A stretch of DNA of 64,000 bases from contig NZ_JADBEJ010000001.1 in assembly GCF_014873915.1 (NCBI RefSeq), positions 62,001 to 126,000 of the forward strand, in the 5' to 3' direction. Shown one piece after another: positions 44,150 through 56,465 of the stretch (positions are counted from its first letter, which is position 1; each line of letters opens with the position of its first letter). This stretch comes from Amycolatopsis roodepoortensis (GTDB lineage Bacteria > Actinomycetota > Actinomycetes > Mycobacteriales > Pseudonocardiaceae). The translations under genes and the position numbers were made by a program. The notes beneath the pieces were generated by a model. It did no database searches. It had not been told where the DNA came from and saw only the letters and a program-made list of their open reading frames with translations.

Positions 44150-45046
44150 ATGACACTGTTCGGCTTCGGGCTCGAAACCGGCGTCGGCGAGGTGGAAGAC
44201 CTCCTGCGGCACGCCGAACAAGCCGACCGCGCGGGACTCGACCTGGTCAGCCTGTCCGACCATCCGTACTTCGCCGACCGGCTCGACGCCTACGCGGCGC
44301 TGGGCGTGATCCTCGGCCGGACGTCGCGGGTCACGGCCGCGGTCAACGTGACCAACCTGCCGAGCCGTCCCGCGCCGATGCTGGCGAGGACGATCACGTC
44401 GCTTTCGGCGCTCTCGGGCGGCCGGGTCGCGCTCGGCATCGGCGCGGGCGGGCTGTGGCGGGAGATCGCCAAACTCGGGGTCGCGCACCGGACGCCCGCC
44501 GAGGCGGTCCGGGCGATGGGTGAGGCGATCACCCTGATCAAGGCGCTTTCCGGCGGCGGGGCGCCGGTGACCTTCGAGGGGGAGTTCTACTCCGTCGACG
44601 GGCTGGTGCCGGCGGCCGCGCCCGCGCCCCCCGTGTGGACGGGTGCCGTCGGTCCCAAATCCCTCGCGGTGACCGGAAAACTCGCGGACGGCTGGATCCC
44701 GGGCCACGCCGCGGACTGGCTCAGCCCGCGGTTCGCCGAATCCCGTCCGGTGATCGACCAGGCAGCCATCGACGCGGGCCGCGACCCCGGCGAGGTCGTC
44801 ACCATTTACAACTTCCCCGGCCGCATAACGGAAAAGCCCACGGCGTCGCCGCGTGACGACGAGGGGCGGTGGGTCGGTGGTTCGCCGGAGCAGTGGGTCG
44901 ACGAACTGGTCACGGCGGTGCGCGACCACGGCGCCGCGGGCTTCATCTACTTCCCGGTCGAAGACGGGACCACTACCGACAGCGCGCTCGGCCGCTGGGG
45001 GAACGAGGTCGTCCCGGCGATCCGTGAGGAGCTGGCCCGGGGCTGA
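44150..45046 (+). CDS. LLM-class flavin-dependent oxidoreductase
   Basis: A 298-residue F420- or FMN-dependent enzyme of the luciferase-like fold. ATG 44150 has GAGGAG six bases ahead. Family segments: FGLETGVGEVEDLLRHAEQA, DHPYFADRLDAYA and LGIGAGGLWREIAKLG, with PPVWTGAVGPKSLAVTGKLA. Actinobacterial members often use F420. Divergent from the MDR operon. Confidence 0.86.
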   Translation: MTLFGFGLETGVGEVEDLLRHAEQADRAGLDLVSLSDHPYFADRLDAYAALGVILGRTSRVTAAVNVTNLPSRPAPMLARTITSLSALSGGRVALGIGAGGLWREIAKLGVAHRTPAEAVRAMGEAITLIKALSGGGAPVTFEGEFYSVDGLVPAAAPAPPVWTGAVGPKSLAVTGKLADGWIPGHAADWLSPRFAESRPVIDQAAIDAGRDPGEVVTIYNFPGRITEKPTASPRDDEGRWVGGSPEQWVDELVTAVRDHGAAGFIYFPVEDGTTTDSALGRWGNEVVPAIREELARG

Positions 45047-45076
45047 CCATGATCGCCTCGTGAGTGACGAGGTCCG

Positions 45077-45123
45077 TGAAGGCCTCCTTGCCTCGGCTCA
45101 GCCGAGGAAACTCGACCTTCACC
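45077..45123 (+). repeat. Imperfect palindrome ending in GTGAAGG/CCTTCAC
   Basis: Arms of 22 bases at 45077-45098 and 45102-45123, the inner seven perfect (CCTCGGC/GCCGAGG), the middle mismatched. It looks like a decayed relative of the perfect element next to it. Confidence 0.6.
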
Positions 45124-45130
45124 CCTTCCC

Positions 45131-45189
45131 AAGTACGTGAAGGCCCCCTTCACTGCGCTAGACGCAGTGAAGGGGGCCTTCACGTACTT
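45131..45189. repeat. Perfect 27-bp palindrome, second copy of the GTGAAGG element
   Basis: Arms at 45131-45157 and 45163-45189 with a five-base loop CTAGA. Sixteen bases of the arm equal those of the element at 6283. It sits between converging genes (LLM and MarR) and can terminate both transcripts. Confidence 0.85.
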
Positions 45190-45221
45190 CAGGGGCAAGC
45201 AAAGGAGCGGTGGCCTGGAGG

Positions 45222-45608
45222 TCAGGCTTCGACGGTGAGGGTCTCTTCGAGGGTCGCCCGGTGCGTCGGCTTCGCCTCTTCGTAGCGACGGCGACCCTCG
45301 TCGGTCACGACGACGAAGATCCCGCGCCGGTCCGACTCGCAGAGCGCGCGCTGGACGAGCCCTTCGCGCTCGAGGCGGGCTACGAGCCGTGAGGTGGCGC
45401 TCTGGCTCAGGTGGACGACCTCGGTCAGATCGGCCGCGCGGCATTTGCCGACGTCGCAGTTCACCAGCCGCTCGAGGGCTTCGAACTCGGTGACACCGAG
45501 GCCGTGGCCCTCCTGGAGGCGGCACTCGAGGCGGCCGAAGACCGCCGCATGCCGGGCGGAAAGTTCGCGCCACTCCTGCAGCAGGTCTTGTTCGGCGACG
45601 TCGCTCAC
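45222..45608 (-). CDS. MarR family transcriptional regulator
   Basis: A 128-residue winged-helix repressor. GTG 45608 leaves the operator array outside the gene; a frame from 45680 would run through it. Motifs: LVNCDVGKCRAADLTEVV, then LSQSATSRLVARLEREGLVQ and RRGIFVVVTDEGRRRYEEA. Two Cys in NCDVGKC could sense oxidants. Divergent from an MFS pump gene, which it most likely represses. Confidence 0.87.
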   Translation of the reverse strand: MSDVAEQDLLQEWRELSARHAAVFGRLECRLQEGHGLGVTEFEALERLVNCDVGKCRAADLTEVVHLSQSATSRLVARLEREGLVQRALCESDRRGIFVVVTDEGRRRYEEAKPTHRATLEETLTVEA

Positions 45609-45623
45609 GCGGCCCAAGATAGC

Positions 45624-45680
45624 ATGCACGTGAATTTTATGCAAAGTCATTAAATGCACTTGCATTAGATGCGCGTGCAT
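45624..45680. promoter_or_regulatory. Four 12-bp operator-like sites at exact 15-bp spacing
   Basis: Sites at 45624 (ATGCACGTGAAT), 45639 (ATGCAAAGTCAT), 45654 (ATGCACTTGCAT) and 45669 (ATGCGCGTGCAT) repeat at 15 bases. Sites 3 and 4 are near-palindromes; sites 1 and 2 are weaker. The array fills the gap between the divergent marR and MFS genes and likely covers both promoters. Confidence 0.75.
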
Positions 45681-45694
45681 GTACTGTACGGATC

Positions 45695-47152
45695 ATGAGT
45701 TCTTCCGTGCAGCTGTCCACCAGCTCGACAAGGTGGGACGCGCGCCTCTGGGGTGTCCTGCTCACTGTGTCCGTCGTCGTTGGCCTCGACGCGCTCGACG
45801 TGTCGATGGTCGCCGTCGCCCTCCCGTCCATCCAGGCCGAACTCGGCCTGTCCACCGGTGCCCTGCAATGGATCATCAGCGCCTACGTGCTCGGCTACGG
45901 CGGCCTGCTGCTCCTCGGCGGGCGCACCGCCGACCTGCTCGGCAGGCGCCGGGTCTTCCTCGTCGCCGTCGCGGTTTTCGCGCTCGCCTCCCTGCTCGGC
46001 GGCCTCGTCGACGACGGCGCGCTGCTGATCGCCACCCGCTTCATCAAGGGTCTCGCCGCCGCGTTCACCGCGCCGGCCGCGTTGTCCATCATCACCACGA
46101 CCTTCCACGAAGGCCCCGCCCGCAACCGGGCGATCAGCATCTTCGCCGTCTTCGGTGCGAGTGGTTACTCCGCGGGCCTCGTCTTCTCCGGGCTGCTCAC
46201 CGAGGTGGGCTGGCGCTGGACGTTCCTGCTGCCGGTGCCGATCGCGCTCGCCGCGCTGGTCGCCGCGATCAAGCTGATCCCGTCCTACTCGCCGCAGACC
46301 GGTGGCGGCTACGACTTCCCGGGCGCGATCACCGGTGCAGCCGGTTCGCTCCTGCTGGTCTTCGCCGTGGTCGAGGCACCGGAGATCGGCTGGGCCGCGC
46401 CGCGGACGCTGATCTCGTTCGCCCTCGCGCTCGCCCTGCTCGTCACCTTCGTGTTCATCGAGAAGCGCAGCAAGCACCCGCTGCTCCGGCTCGGCATCCT
46501 GCGCTCCGGCCCGCTGGCCCGCGCCAACCTCGGTGGCGCGACGTTCTTCGGCGCCTACATCGGTTTCCAGTTCGTCGTCATGCTGTACCTGCAGAACGTG
46601 CTGGGCTGGTCCGCGTTGCAGACCGCGCTCGGGTTCCTGCCCGCCGCGCTGATCGTGGCCTTCGGTTCGCCGAGGATCGAGCCGCTGATCGACCGGCTCG
46701 GCACCCCGCGCACGATCCTCGCCGGTGTCGTCGCCCACGTCATCGGGTACGCGCTGTTCCTGCGGATCGACGAGAGCTCCAGCTACGCCGGCTCGGTGCT
46801 GCCGAGCATGATCCTGCTGGGCATCGGCTTCATGCTGGCGTTCTCCTCGCTGAACATCCAGGCGACCAACGGCATCTCCGACGACGAGCAGGGGCTCGCC
46901 GGCGGGCTGCTGAACACGTCGATCCAGGTCGGCGGCGCGATCGGCCTCGCCATCGTGACCGCGGTCCTGACCGGGAACTCCGGCGGCGCCACCGGCTCGG
47001 CCGCGCTGCTGAACGGACTGGCGCCCGCGCTCACCGTGGTCACCGGTATCGCCGTGATCAGTGTCCTGGTGGCCCTGTCCGGAATCGTCGGCCTGCGCAA
47101 GGCCGAAGCCCGTTCCACCGTCGCCGAACCGGAGTTCGCCGCGGCCGAATGA
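45695..47152 (+). CDS. MFS drug transporter, DHA2-like (14 TM)
   Basis: A 485-residue proton-driven pump with about 14 hydrophobic segments. Motif C-like and motif A elements are seen in ALDVSMVAVALPSIQAELGL and GGRTADLLGRRRVFLVAVAV. The gene is divergent from marR with the operator array between, so it is probably induced by the compound the regulator senses. Confidence 0.9.
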   Translation: MSSSVQLSTSSTRWDARLWGVLLTVSVVVGLDALDVSMVAVALPSIQAELGLSTGALQWIISAYVLGYGGLLLLGGRTADLLGRRRVFLVAVAVFALASLLGGLVDDGALLIATRFIKGLAAAFTAPAALSIITTTFHEGPARNRAISIFAVFGASGYSAGLVFSGLLTEVGWRWTFLLPVPIALAALVAAIKLIPSYSPQTGGGYDFPGAITGAAGSLLLVFAVVEAPEIGWAAPRTLISFALALALLVTFVFIEKRSKHPLLRLGILRSGPLARANLGGATFFGAYIGFQFVVMLYLQNVLGWSALQTALGFLPAALIVAFGSPRIEPLIDRLGTPRTILAGVVAHVIGYALFLRIDESSSYAGSVLPSMILLGIGFMLAFSSLNIQATNGISDDEQGLAGGLLNTSIQVGGAIGLAIVTAVLTGNSGGATGSAALLNGLAPALTVVTGIAVISVLVALSGIVGLRKAEARSTVAEPEFAAAE

Positions 47153-47166
47153 CCAGGGGGTGATGG

Positions 47167-47198
47167 GCCCCTTCCCGCGCTCGGGGGCGGGAAGGGGC
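47167..47198. terminator. Bidirectional terminator
   Basis: Perfect 12-bp arms GCCCCTTCCCGC (47167-47178) and complement (47187-47198), between the converging MFS and P450 genes. Confidence 0.78.
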
Positions 47199-47204
47199 TC
47201 GTCG

Positions 47205-48455
47205 CTACCAGCGGATCGGCAGCGATTTCAGCCCGTTCTGGAAGTTCGACCGCAACCGCACCGGAGCACCGGCGGGTTCGACCTCGCCGAGCTGGTCCAG
47301 TACCGCTTCGAACATCGCGCGCAGCTGCACCCTGGCGAGCTGGGCGCCGAGGCAGAAGTGCGGGCCGTGCCCGAAGGTCAGGTGATCGTTGGGAGCGCGG
47401 CCGATGTCGAAGCGGTCCGGATCCTCGAACACGGTTTCGTCGCGGTTCGCGGCGGAGAACCAGACGACCACCTTCTCACCGGCGCGGATGTCCACATCGG
47501 ACAGGACGACGTCCTCGGTCGCGGTCCGGCGGAAATGCATGACCGGCGTCCACCAGCGCAGCATCTCTTCCACCGCACCGGGAAGCAGGGAGCGGTCGGC
47601 GAGCAGCCGCCGGTACTGATCCGGATGCGCCAGCAGCGCCTGCATCCCGCCGGGGATGCCGTTGCGCAGCGTTTCGTTACCCGCCACGGAAAACAGCCAG
47701 AACAGGTTTTCGAACTCCTCGATGGACACCCGGCCGCCCTCTTCGACGTGACCCATCAGGTTGCTCATCACGTCGTCACCGGGGTTCCGGCGTTTGTACT
47801 CGCCGAGCGCGGTGGCATACGCGTAGAGATCCGGCATCCCCTCGCGAGTGCGCGGATCGGGCATCGACCCGTCCGGCCCCGGAACCGGCCGGACCGCCAG
47901 CGCCGCCCGCGCGAGATCGGTGACCTCGTCCGCGTCGACGGTCGCGCTCACCGCGTAGTCGGCGTCCTGATAGCCGATCACGCGATTGCTCCAGTCGTAC
48001 ATCAGCCGCCGGTCCCGCTCGGGGATCCCGAAGACCTCGGCGAGCGTCAGCAGCGGGAGATCGGCGGCGACCGCGGCGAAATCGCACTCGCCGTCCGCGC
48101 GGACACCGGCGATCAGCTCCCTCGCCCAGCCCTGGATCCGCTCGGTCAGCTTGGCGACCGCGCGCGGCGTGAACGCCTTGGTGAGCAGGCCCCGCAGCCG
48201 GTTGTGCTCGGGCGGATCCATGTTGAGCATCATCCGGCGGACGTAACCGAGGTCCCGCTCGGTCGCCGGATCACGGATCTGCGTCCCGCCGAGGTGCGAC
48301 GAGAACAGCTTCGGGTTCTTCAGCACGTGCTTGACGTCCGAATGCCGCAGCACGGCCCAGAAATCGTCCACGCGTACGACCGGCGACTCCCGGCGCAGCG
48401 CCGCGAGGTGCTCGTACGGCACGCCTCGGGTGTATACGTCCGGATCGGTGATCAC
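47205..48455 (-). CDS. Cytochrome P450
   Basis: A 416-residue soluble P450. Heme-binding loop FGHGPHFCLGAQLAR with the axial Cys, I-helix motif FSVAGNETLRNG (AGxET) and the ExxR-region in AVEEMLRWWTPVMHFRRTA. The I-helix AGNET and the MHFRRTA-to-FSAANRDE stretch resemble the CYP125/142-like group that hydroxylates sterols or terpenoid chains. No ferredoxin gene adjoins. Divergent from an alpha/beta hydrolase gene, with 47 bases between. Confidence 0.88.
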   Translation of the reverse strand: MITDPDVYTRGVPYEHLAALRRESPVVRVDDFWAVLRHSDVKHVLKNPKLFSSHLGGTQIRDPATERDLGYVRRMMLNMDPPEHNRLRGLLTKAFTPRAVAKLTERIQGWARELIAGVRADGECDFAAVAADLPLLTLAEVFGIPERDRRLMYDWSNRVIGYQDADYAVSATVDADEVTDLARAALAVRPVPGPDGSMPDPRTREGMPDLYAYATALGEYKRRNPGDDVMSNLMGHVEEGGRVSIEEFENLFWLFSVAGNETLRNGIPGGMQALLAHPDQYRRLLADRSLLPGAVEEMLRWWTPVMHFRRTATEDVVLSDVDIRAGEKVVVWFSAANRDETVFEDPDRFDIGRAPNDHLTFGHGPHFCLGAQLARVQLRAMFEAVLDQLGEVEPAGAPVRLRSNFQNGLKSLPIRW

Positions 48456-48502
48456 GGCCCGAGACTAGCCCGCGAGCGGGGGACTGCGGAAAGATCCGTC
48501 CG

Positions 48503-49231
48503 GTGGACAAGCTGAAGATGCGCACCGCCGGAACCGAAGGCCCCGCCGTGCTCCTGCTGCACGGCCTCGGCGCGACGGGCGCGGTCTGGGACGGCCTGAT
48601 GCTGCAACCCGGCTACCGCTGGCTGGCGCCCGACCTCCCCGGTCACGGGGCTTCACCGCACTCGACGCATTACTCCTTCGGCGGCTTGGCCGCGGCGGTC
48701 GCCGACGTGCTCCCGGAACGCGGTCCGCTGCTGGTGATCGGCCATTCCCTGGGCGGTGTGGTCGGGCTCGCGCTGGCCAGCGGGTGGTTCGGGCTCCGGG
48801 TCGACGGGTTGCTCGCGGTGGGGGTCAAGGTCGAATGGAGCGAGTCCGAACTCGCGAAGGCCGCCGACATGGCGGCGAAACCGCCCAGGGTGTTCACGGC
48901 CCGCGAGGACGCCGAACGAGCCTTCCTCAAGATCGCCGGGTTGACCGGTCTGGCCGAAGCGGACCCCGACGGCATCGTCGAAACCGAGGGCGGCTGGCGG
49001 CTCGCGCTGGACCCGCGGGCCTTCGCTGTCGGCGCTCCCGACATGCCCGGACTCCTCGGGGCGGCGCGCTGCCCGGTCGCCCTGGCCGCCGGTGAGCACG
49101 ACCCCATGAGCCGTCCCGAACAGCTTCGCGCGCTCAGCGAGGCTTCTGTCGAACTTCCCGGGCTCGGCCACAACGCCCACGTCGAAGACCCGGCCGTGCT
49201 CCTGGCCTTCCTCGGGCAATTCGGCGGCTAG
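48503..49231 (+). CDS. Alpha/beta hydrolase
   Basis: A 242-residue cytoplasmic hydrolase. Oxyanion segment VLLLHGLGATGAVWDG, nucleophile Ser in IGHSLGGVVGLAL, acidic residue in AAGEHDPM and His in LGHNAHVEDP complete the triad. It shares its promoter region with the divergent P450. Its stop overlaps the converging MocR gene by four bases. Confidence 0.85.
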   Translation: MDKLKMRTAGTEGPAVLLLHGLGATGAVWDGLMLQPGYRWLAPDLPGHGASPHSTHYSFGGLAAAVADVLPERGPLLVIGHSLGGVVGLALASGWFGLRVDGLLAVGVKVEWSESELAKAADMAAKPPRVFTAREDAERAFLKIAGLTGLAEADPDGIVETEGGWRLALDPRAFAVGAPDMPGLLGAARCPVALAAGEHDPMSRPEQLRALSEASVELPGLGHNAHVEDPAVLLAFLGQFGG

Positions 49232-50664
49232 CGCCTGATCTTGCCCAGGACGGCGATGCCCTCGGCGATGTCGCTCGCCGGGCTCGCCCCGTAGCCGAGG
49301 ACGAGACCCGGATTCATCGGCCGCTGACAGTGCCACGACAGCGGCTGCACCTTCACCCCCTGCTCCAGCGCGGCGGCGGCGAAGTCGAGGTCGGAGAACT
49401 CCGCGTCGAAGGTGATCGTCAGGTGCAGCCCCGCGGCGGCGCCGTGCACCACGGCGTCCGGGAGATGCGTCCGGAGCGCGTCGATCATCGCGTCCCGGCG
49501 GCGGCGATGCCGTTTGCGCACGAACCGCAGCTGCCGCTCCATCTCGCCGGACTCCATCAGATGCGCGAGCACCAGCTGCGGGAGGACGGCGTTGCCGAGG
49601 TCGGCGAACCGTTTGGCCGCCACCACCTCGTCCCGGTACCGCGACGGGACCAGCATCCAGCCCACCCGGAGCGCGGGCGCGAGCCACTTCGACACGCTGC
49701 CCGCGTAGCAGACCTGCTCGGCGAGCATCGAGCGCAGCGCGGGAACGGGCGGACGGTCGTAGCGGTGCTCGGCGTCGTAGTCGTCCTCGATGATCAGCCC
49801 GCCGTCCGCGGCCCAGCGCATGAGTTCGCGACGGCGTTCCCCGCCGAGCACGACCCCGGTCGGGAACTGGTGCGCCGGTGTGAGCAGCACGGCGGGCGCG
49901 CCACTGCGCACGAGCTCGCCGACGTCGACCCCGTCCTCGTCGACGCGGATCGGCGGCGTCGCCAGCCGCCGGTCGTGCAGATGCTGACGGGCGCCCAGGG
50001 AACTCGGGTCCTCGACGGCGATCTCGGAGATGCCGTTCTCGAGTAGCACCTGGGCCAGCAGCCCGAGGCCCTGCGCGACACCGGCGACGATCAGCACGTC
50101 GTCGGCGTCGACGGTGATGCCGCGGGTGCGGGCGATCCAGTGCGCGATCGCGAGCCGCAGCGCGGGCGCGCCCCGCGGATCGCCGTAGCCGAAGTCCGCC
50201 GCCGAAAGGCTGTTGAGCACCGTGCGTTCGGCACGGAGCCAGGCCGTCCGCGGGAACGCCGTCAGATCCGGCACGCCGGGGGACAGGTCGATCCTCGCCG
50301 GGGTCGCCCGCAGCGAGTCGAAGACGCCGATCCCGGGCGCGGGCCGGAAGATCGTGCCCGCGGCAGGCGGACCCGAGGCCGTCTGCTCCTTGGTCCTCGC
50401 CGGTGCCGCGACGACCACCGTGCCCGCGCGGCCGCGTCCGGCGACGTGCCCGTCCTCGACCAGCCGCTGGTAGGCCTCGGTGACCACGCCGCGGGAGACC
50501 CGCAGGTCGGCGGCCAGCGCCCTGGTCGCGGGCAGCCTGCTGCCGACCGGCAGGCGGCCGTCGGAGATGGCGTGCCGCAGCCGCGACGCCAGCCAGTCCG
50601 ACCGGCGCCCCGGCGGGGCGTCCCCGATGTCCAGCTGCAGGAAGTCCGAACCTTCGGCAGTCAC
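49228..50664 (-). CDS. MocR/PdxR-type GntR-aminotransferase regulator
   Basis: A 478-residue fusion starting at GTG. The N-terminal GntR winged helix is GSRLPATRALAADLRVSRGV then VTEAYQRLVEDGHVAGRGRA. The rest is a class I aminotransferase-like domain with the PLP Lys in AGSVSKWLAPALRVG. MocR proteins sense PLP or amino-acid derivatives and commonly control a divergent gene; here the upstream neighbour on the same strand is metH, 12 bases away, so a link to PLP or methionine metabolism is possible. Confidence 0.88.
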   Translation of the reverse strand: MTAEGSDFLQLDIGDAPPGRRSDWLASRLRHAISDGRLPVGSRLPATRALAADLRVSRGVVTEAYQRLVEDGHVAGRGRAGTVVVAAPARTKEQTASGPPAAGTIFRPAPGIGVFDSLRATPARIDLSPGVPDLTAFPRTAWLRAERTVLNSLSAADFGYGDPRGAPALRLAIAHWIARTRGITVDADDVLIVAGVAQGLGLLAQVLLENGISEIAVEDPSSLGARQHLHDRRLATPPIRVDEDGVDVGELVRSGAPAVLLTPAHQFPTGVVLGGERRRELMRWAADGGLIIEDDYDAEHRYDRPPVPALRSMLAEQVCYAGSVSKWLAPALRVGWMLVPSRYRDEVVAAKRFADLGNAVLPQLVLAHLMESGEMERQLRFVRKRHRRRRDAMIDALRTHLPDAVVHGAAAGLHLTITFDAEFSDLDFAAAALEQGVKVQPLSWHCQRPMNPGLVLGYGASPASDIAEGIAVLGKIRR

Positions 50665-50676
50665 CTGATCATTGTG

Positions 50677-54285
<3,609 letters not shown>

Positions 54286-54304
54286 CCAGCGCTCCTCCCA
54301 TGTC

Positions 54305-54400
54305 GTGGGAGGCGCCCTTGCGGTGAAGTCCGGGGCCGAGCGTGGCGGACCCGGCGGTCCGTTGCAGCGCCTCTCGACCTTGGTGCCCAAGACTACCGGA
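54305..54400 (-). ncRNA. S-adenosylhomocysteine (SAH) riboswitch controlling metH
   Basis: On the - strand the leader contains GAGAGGCGCTGCAACGG, then a strong hairpin (CGGACC-GCC-GGGTCCG), then CCACGCTCGG and, 20 bases before the ribosome site, CCGCAAGGGCGCCTCCC. The GAGGCGC and GCGCCTC segments can pair, and CGAG with CTCG. That order and the GCGCTGCAACG core match the SAH riboswitch, a known regulator of metH and ahcY that switches recycling on when SAH builds up. Edges are approximate. Confidence 0.82.
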
Positions 54401-54499
54401 TCAGGACAAGGCCACTCCGCCTGAATTGCTCTCCTGCTGGCCGGCGCGGGTTCGACTTTCCCGCATCGTGGGACGGGGCGGGTTCGGCCTGCGTGGGCC

Positions 54500-55371
54500 A
54501 CGATCCTGCGGCCGACGTCGGTCATGGGTACCTCGACCCGGTGGCGGAGGACGTCCGAGATGACCAGGGCGACGACGGTCACGGCGACCGCGGTCAAGGT
54601 CCGATGCGGGCCCATTTGGGGGTCGACAAGGCGACCACGGCCGCCGCCACCCCTACAAGAGATGCACGAAGTAGGACCTCTCGCCGATGAACCGCATCGC
54701 CGGGGGGGCGAAGAGCCAGGCGATCGGACCGCGCGGGACCAGTGAGGTGATGAACGGCGCGGTCAGTACGGCGCACGTGGTTCCGCCGTCCTGGAAGTCG
54801 ATCACGTGGAGCTGAAGGACCACGAGAGCCGCGAGCAGGACGAGGCGGGCGATGAGATGGGTGAAGACGCGGAGGACCGCGAAGCCCTTGCGGTAGTGGA
54901 GGTCGATGGCGAGGGGGCAACCGATGATGATGCGGCGTGCGGCATCACCGGGATCAGCGCGACCAGCGCGATCGCCAGCCGAGTCGCTTCGGGAAGCTCA
55001 GCGCCGCGACTGGCCGAACAGTGCGTTATGGGAACTCGTTCGTCAAGGTCAGGAGGTATGGCGTGGCTCCGGAGGGTCCGCTGGTGGTGTATGCCCAGAG
55101 TCGGTGAATAGAACGGAAGAATGCGGAACGCGCGATGGATATAGAAGTTCGCGAGCGAGATCTTGCCGTTTTCGGTCTTCTTCACGCGGCGCCAGTGTGG
55201 TGATCAGGAAACCGGAAGGAACGAAGAACAGGTGGACGCCGATCCACCCGTTGCCCATGGCCCACGACGGTCCTCGTGGTGGAACACCACCACGAGGAGC
55301 GCGGCGATCGCGCGCAACCCTTCGAGGGCCGGGAATCTCCTTGTGGACAGGTGCTGCTCGTGAGTCATCAT
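54500..55371 (-). pseudogene. Broken acyltransferase 3 (OafA/YrhL-like) gene
   Basis: Pieces of a membrane acyltransferase lie in order in different frames. The N-terminal piece from ATG 55371 reads FPALEGLRAIAALLVVVFHH, then a shift to GWIGVHLFFVPSGFLITTL, another shift to LANFYIHRAFRILPFY, and finally [20 protein letters not shown] and the end YFVHLL, which hits a stop, with a further shifted [18 protein letters not shown]. At least four frame changes and loss of part of the middle mean it is not functional. Intact genes of this family modify sugars or lipids in the envelope. It lies upstream of metH on the same strand. Confidence 0.85.
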
Positions 55372-55545
55372 CGTCGCCCCAGGCGTCACCGGCCTTCCTG
55401 CCGGGTAAGGATGCGCCACTCTGCGGAGTGAAATACTGGTTCCTGTGCGGGGCTGCGCATTCGCCGTGTGGATCGACGGCGCCTGTTGGAGATTAACCGG
55501 CTGACGCGGCCCGTCGGGCTCGAATTACTCGAAGGTGGATAGACG

Positions 55546-55980
55546 TTGGCGATCGACTATGAAGCGTGGTGCGCCGAGGAGCCGCGGGTGGCGTCGGTCG
55601 CTCGTGTGGCCACGGTGACGATGCGACTTCTGCTGGGCGTCGACAACATCGAGATCGTCGTCACCGGTGAGGCCGAGCTGACATGGAGCTTCAGCTGGGG
55701 GAGTGCCGCCGGAGCACGGGTGATGGTCATGGGGCCGGAGTACGCCGAGATCCCGGGACGATGGTCGGTCTTCGCCGCGGCCGACTCCCGCGGGGTGGAC
55801 CTCGATGAGCTTCTCTCGCTGATGATCGTCATCGCGGCCGGGGTCGTACACGGCGGTGAGGTGGTCGACGAGAGTGGCAGGCTCGCGCAGCGCGTGAACG
55901 AGCCAGGCGAGCTCATGCTCAAGGTGTTGAGATCGGGCGAACGGGAGCCCGCGAGACTGGTGGAGTGTTTGAAGTCGTGA
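55546..55980 (+). CDS. Hypothetical protein in the SUKH island
   Basis: A 144-residue soluble protein starting at TTG with GAAGGTGG upstream. I do not recognise the fold. It has a beta-rich first half (TVTMRLLLGVDNIEIVVTGE) and helical second half (LDELLSLMIVIAAGVVHGGE). It is followed by 26 bases and an SMI1/KNR4 gene in the same direction, so it may be another immunity-type protein. Confidence 0.62.
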   Translation: MAIDYEAWCAEEPRVASVARVATVTMRLLLGVDNIEIVVTGEAELTWSFSWGSAAGARVMVMGPEYAEIPGRWSVFAAADSRGVDLDELLSLMIVIAAGVVHGGEVVDESGRLAQRVNEPGELMLKVLRSGEREPARLVECLKS

Positions 55981-56006
55981 GCGGCCGGCGAGAGGGGTGA
56001 ACGGTC

Positions 56007-56465
56007 ATGGAGTTCGATGAGTTCGATGCCCTCGTGCTGCGGACCAGGGAAAGGCTGCCGACTCAGGACTATCCCGAAGACTTCTTCCCATTCGATTCAT
56101 GGCGTTCGTCCGAGGAGGAGATCGAGCATGTCGAGCACGAGCTCGATGTTCGCCTTCCTTCGCAGTACAAGGAATTCATGGTGCGACATGGCGGCGGCGG
56201 GTTCCTCTTCGTCGATCTGCTGCCGGTCGTCGCAGCTGACCCGAGGGAAGAAGACCTCGTCTCGGTCAATCGTGGTCTCCTGCGGGAGGCTGGATTTCTC
56301 GCGGTGGCACCGGTCGGTACCGGGGACTGGTGGGGCTTCACCTTGACCGGGAACGAGTGTGGCGAAGCGGTCGATTTCCGATTCCACGAAGATGGCCTGC
56401 GTGAACGTGAGGCGCCCGGCTTTCTCGACTTCCTGGTTCGGCAGGGGCTTCGGTGGGACTCGTGA
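56007..56465 (+). CDS. SMI1/KNR4 (SUKH) family protein
   Basis: A 152-residue SUKH-fold protein. The diagnostic run is SSEEEIEHVEHELDVRLPSQ followed by YKEFMVRHGGGGFLF, and a middle segment WGFTLTGNECGEAVDF. SUKH proteins commonly neutralise secreted nuclease toxins in polymorphic toxin systems. Its stop overlaps the next gene in a GTGA. Confidence 0.85.
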   Translation: MEFDEFDALVLRTRERLPTQDYPEDFFPFDSWRSSEEEIEHVEHELDVRLPSQYKEFMVRHGGGGFLFVDLLPVVAADPREEDLVSVNRGLLREAGFLAVAPVGTGDWWGFTLTGNECGEAVDFRFHEDGLREREAPGFLDFLVRQGLRWDS

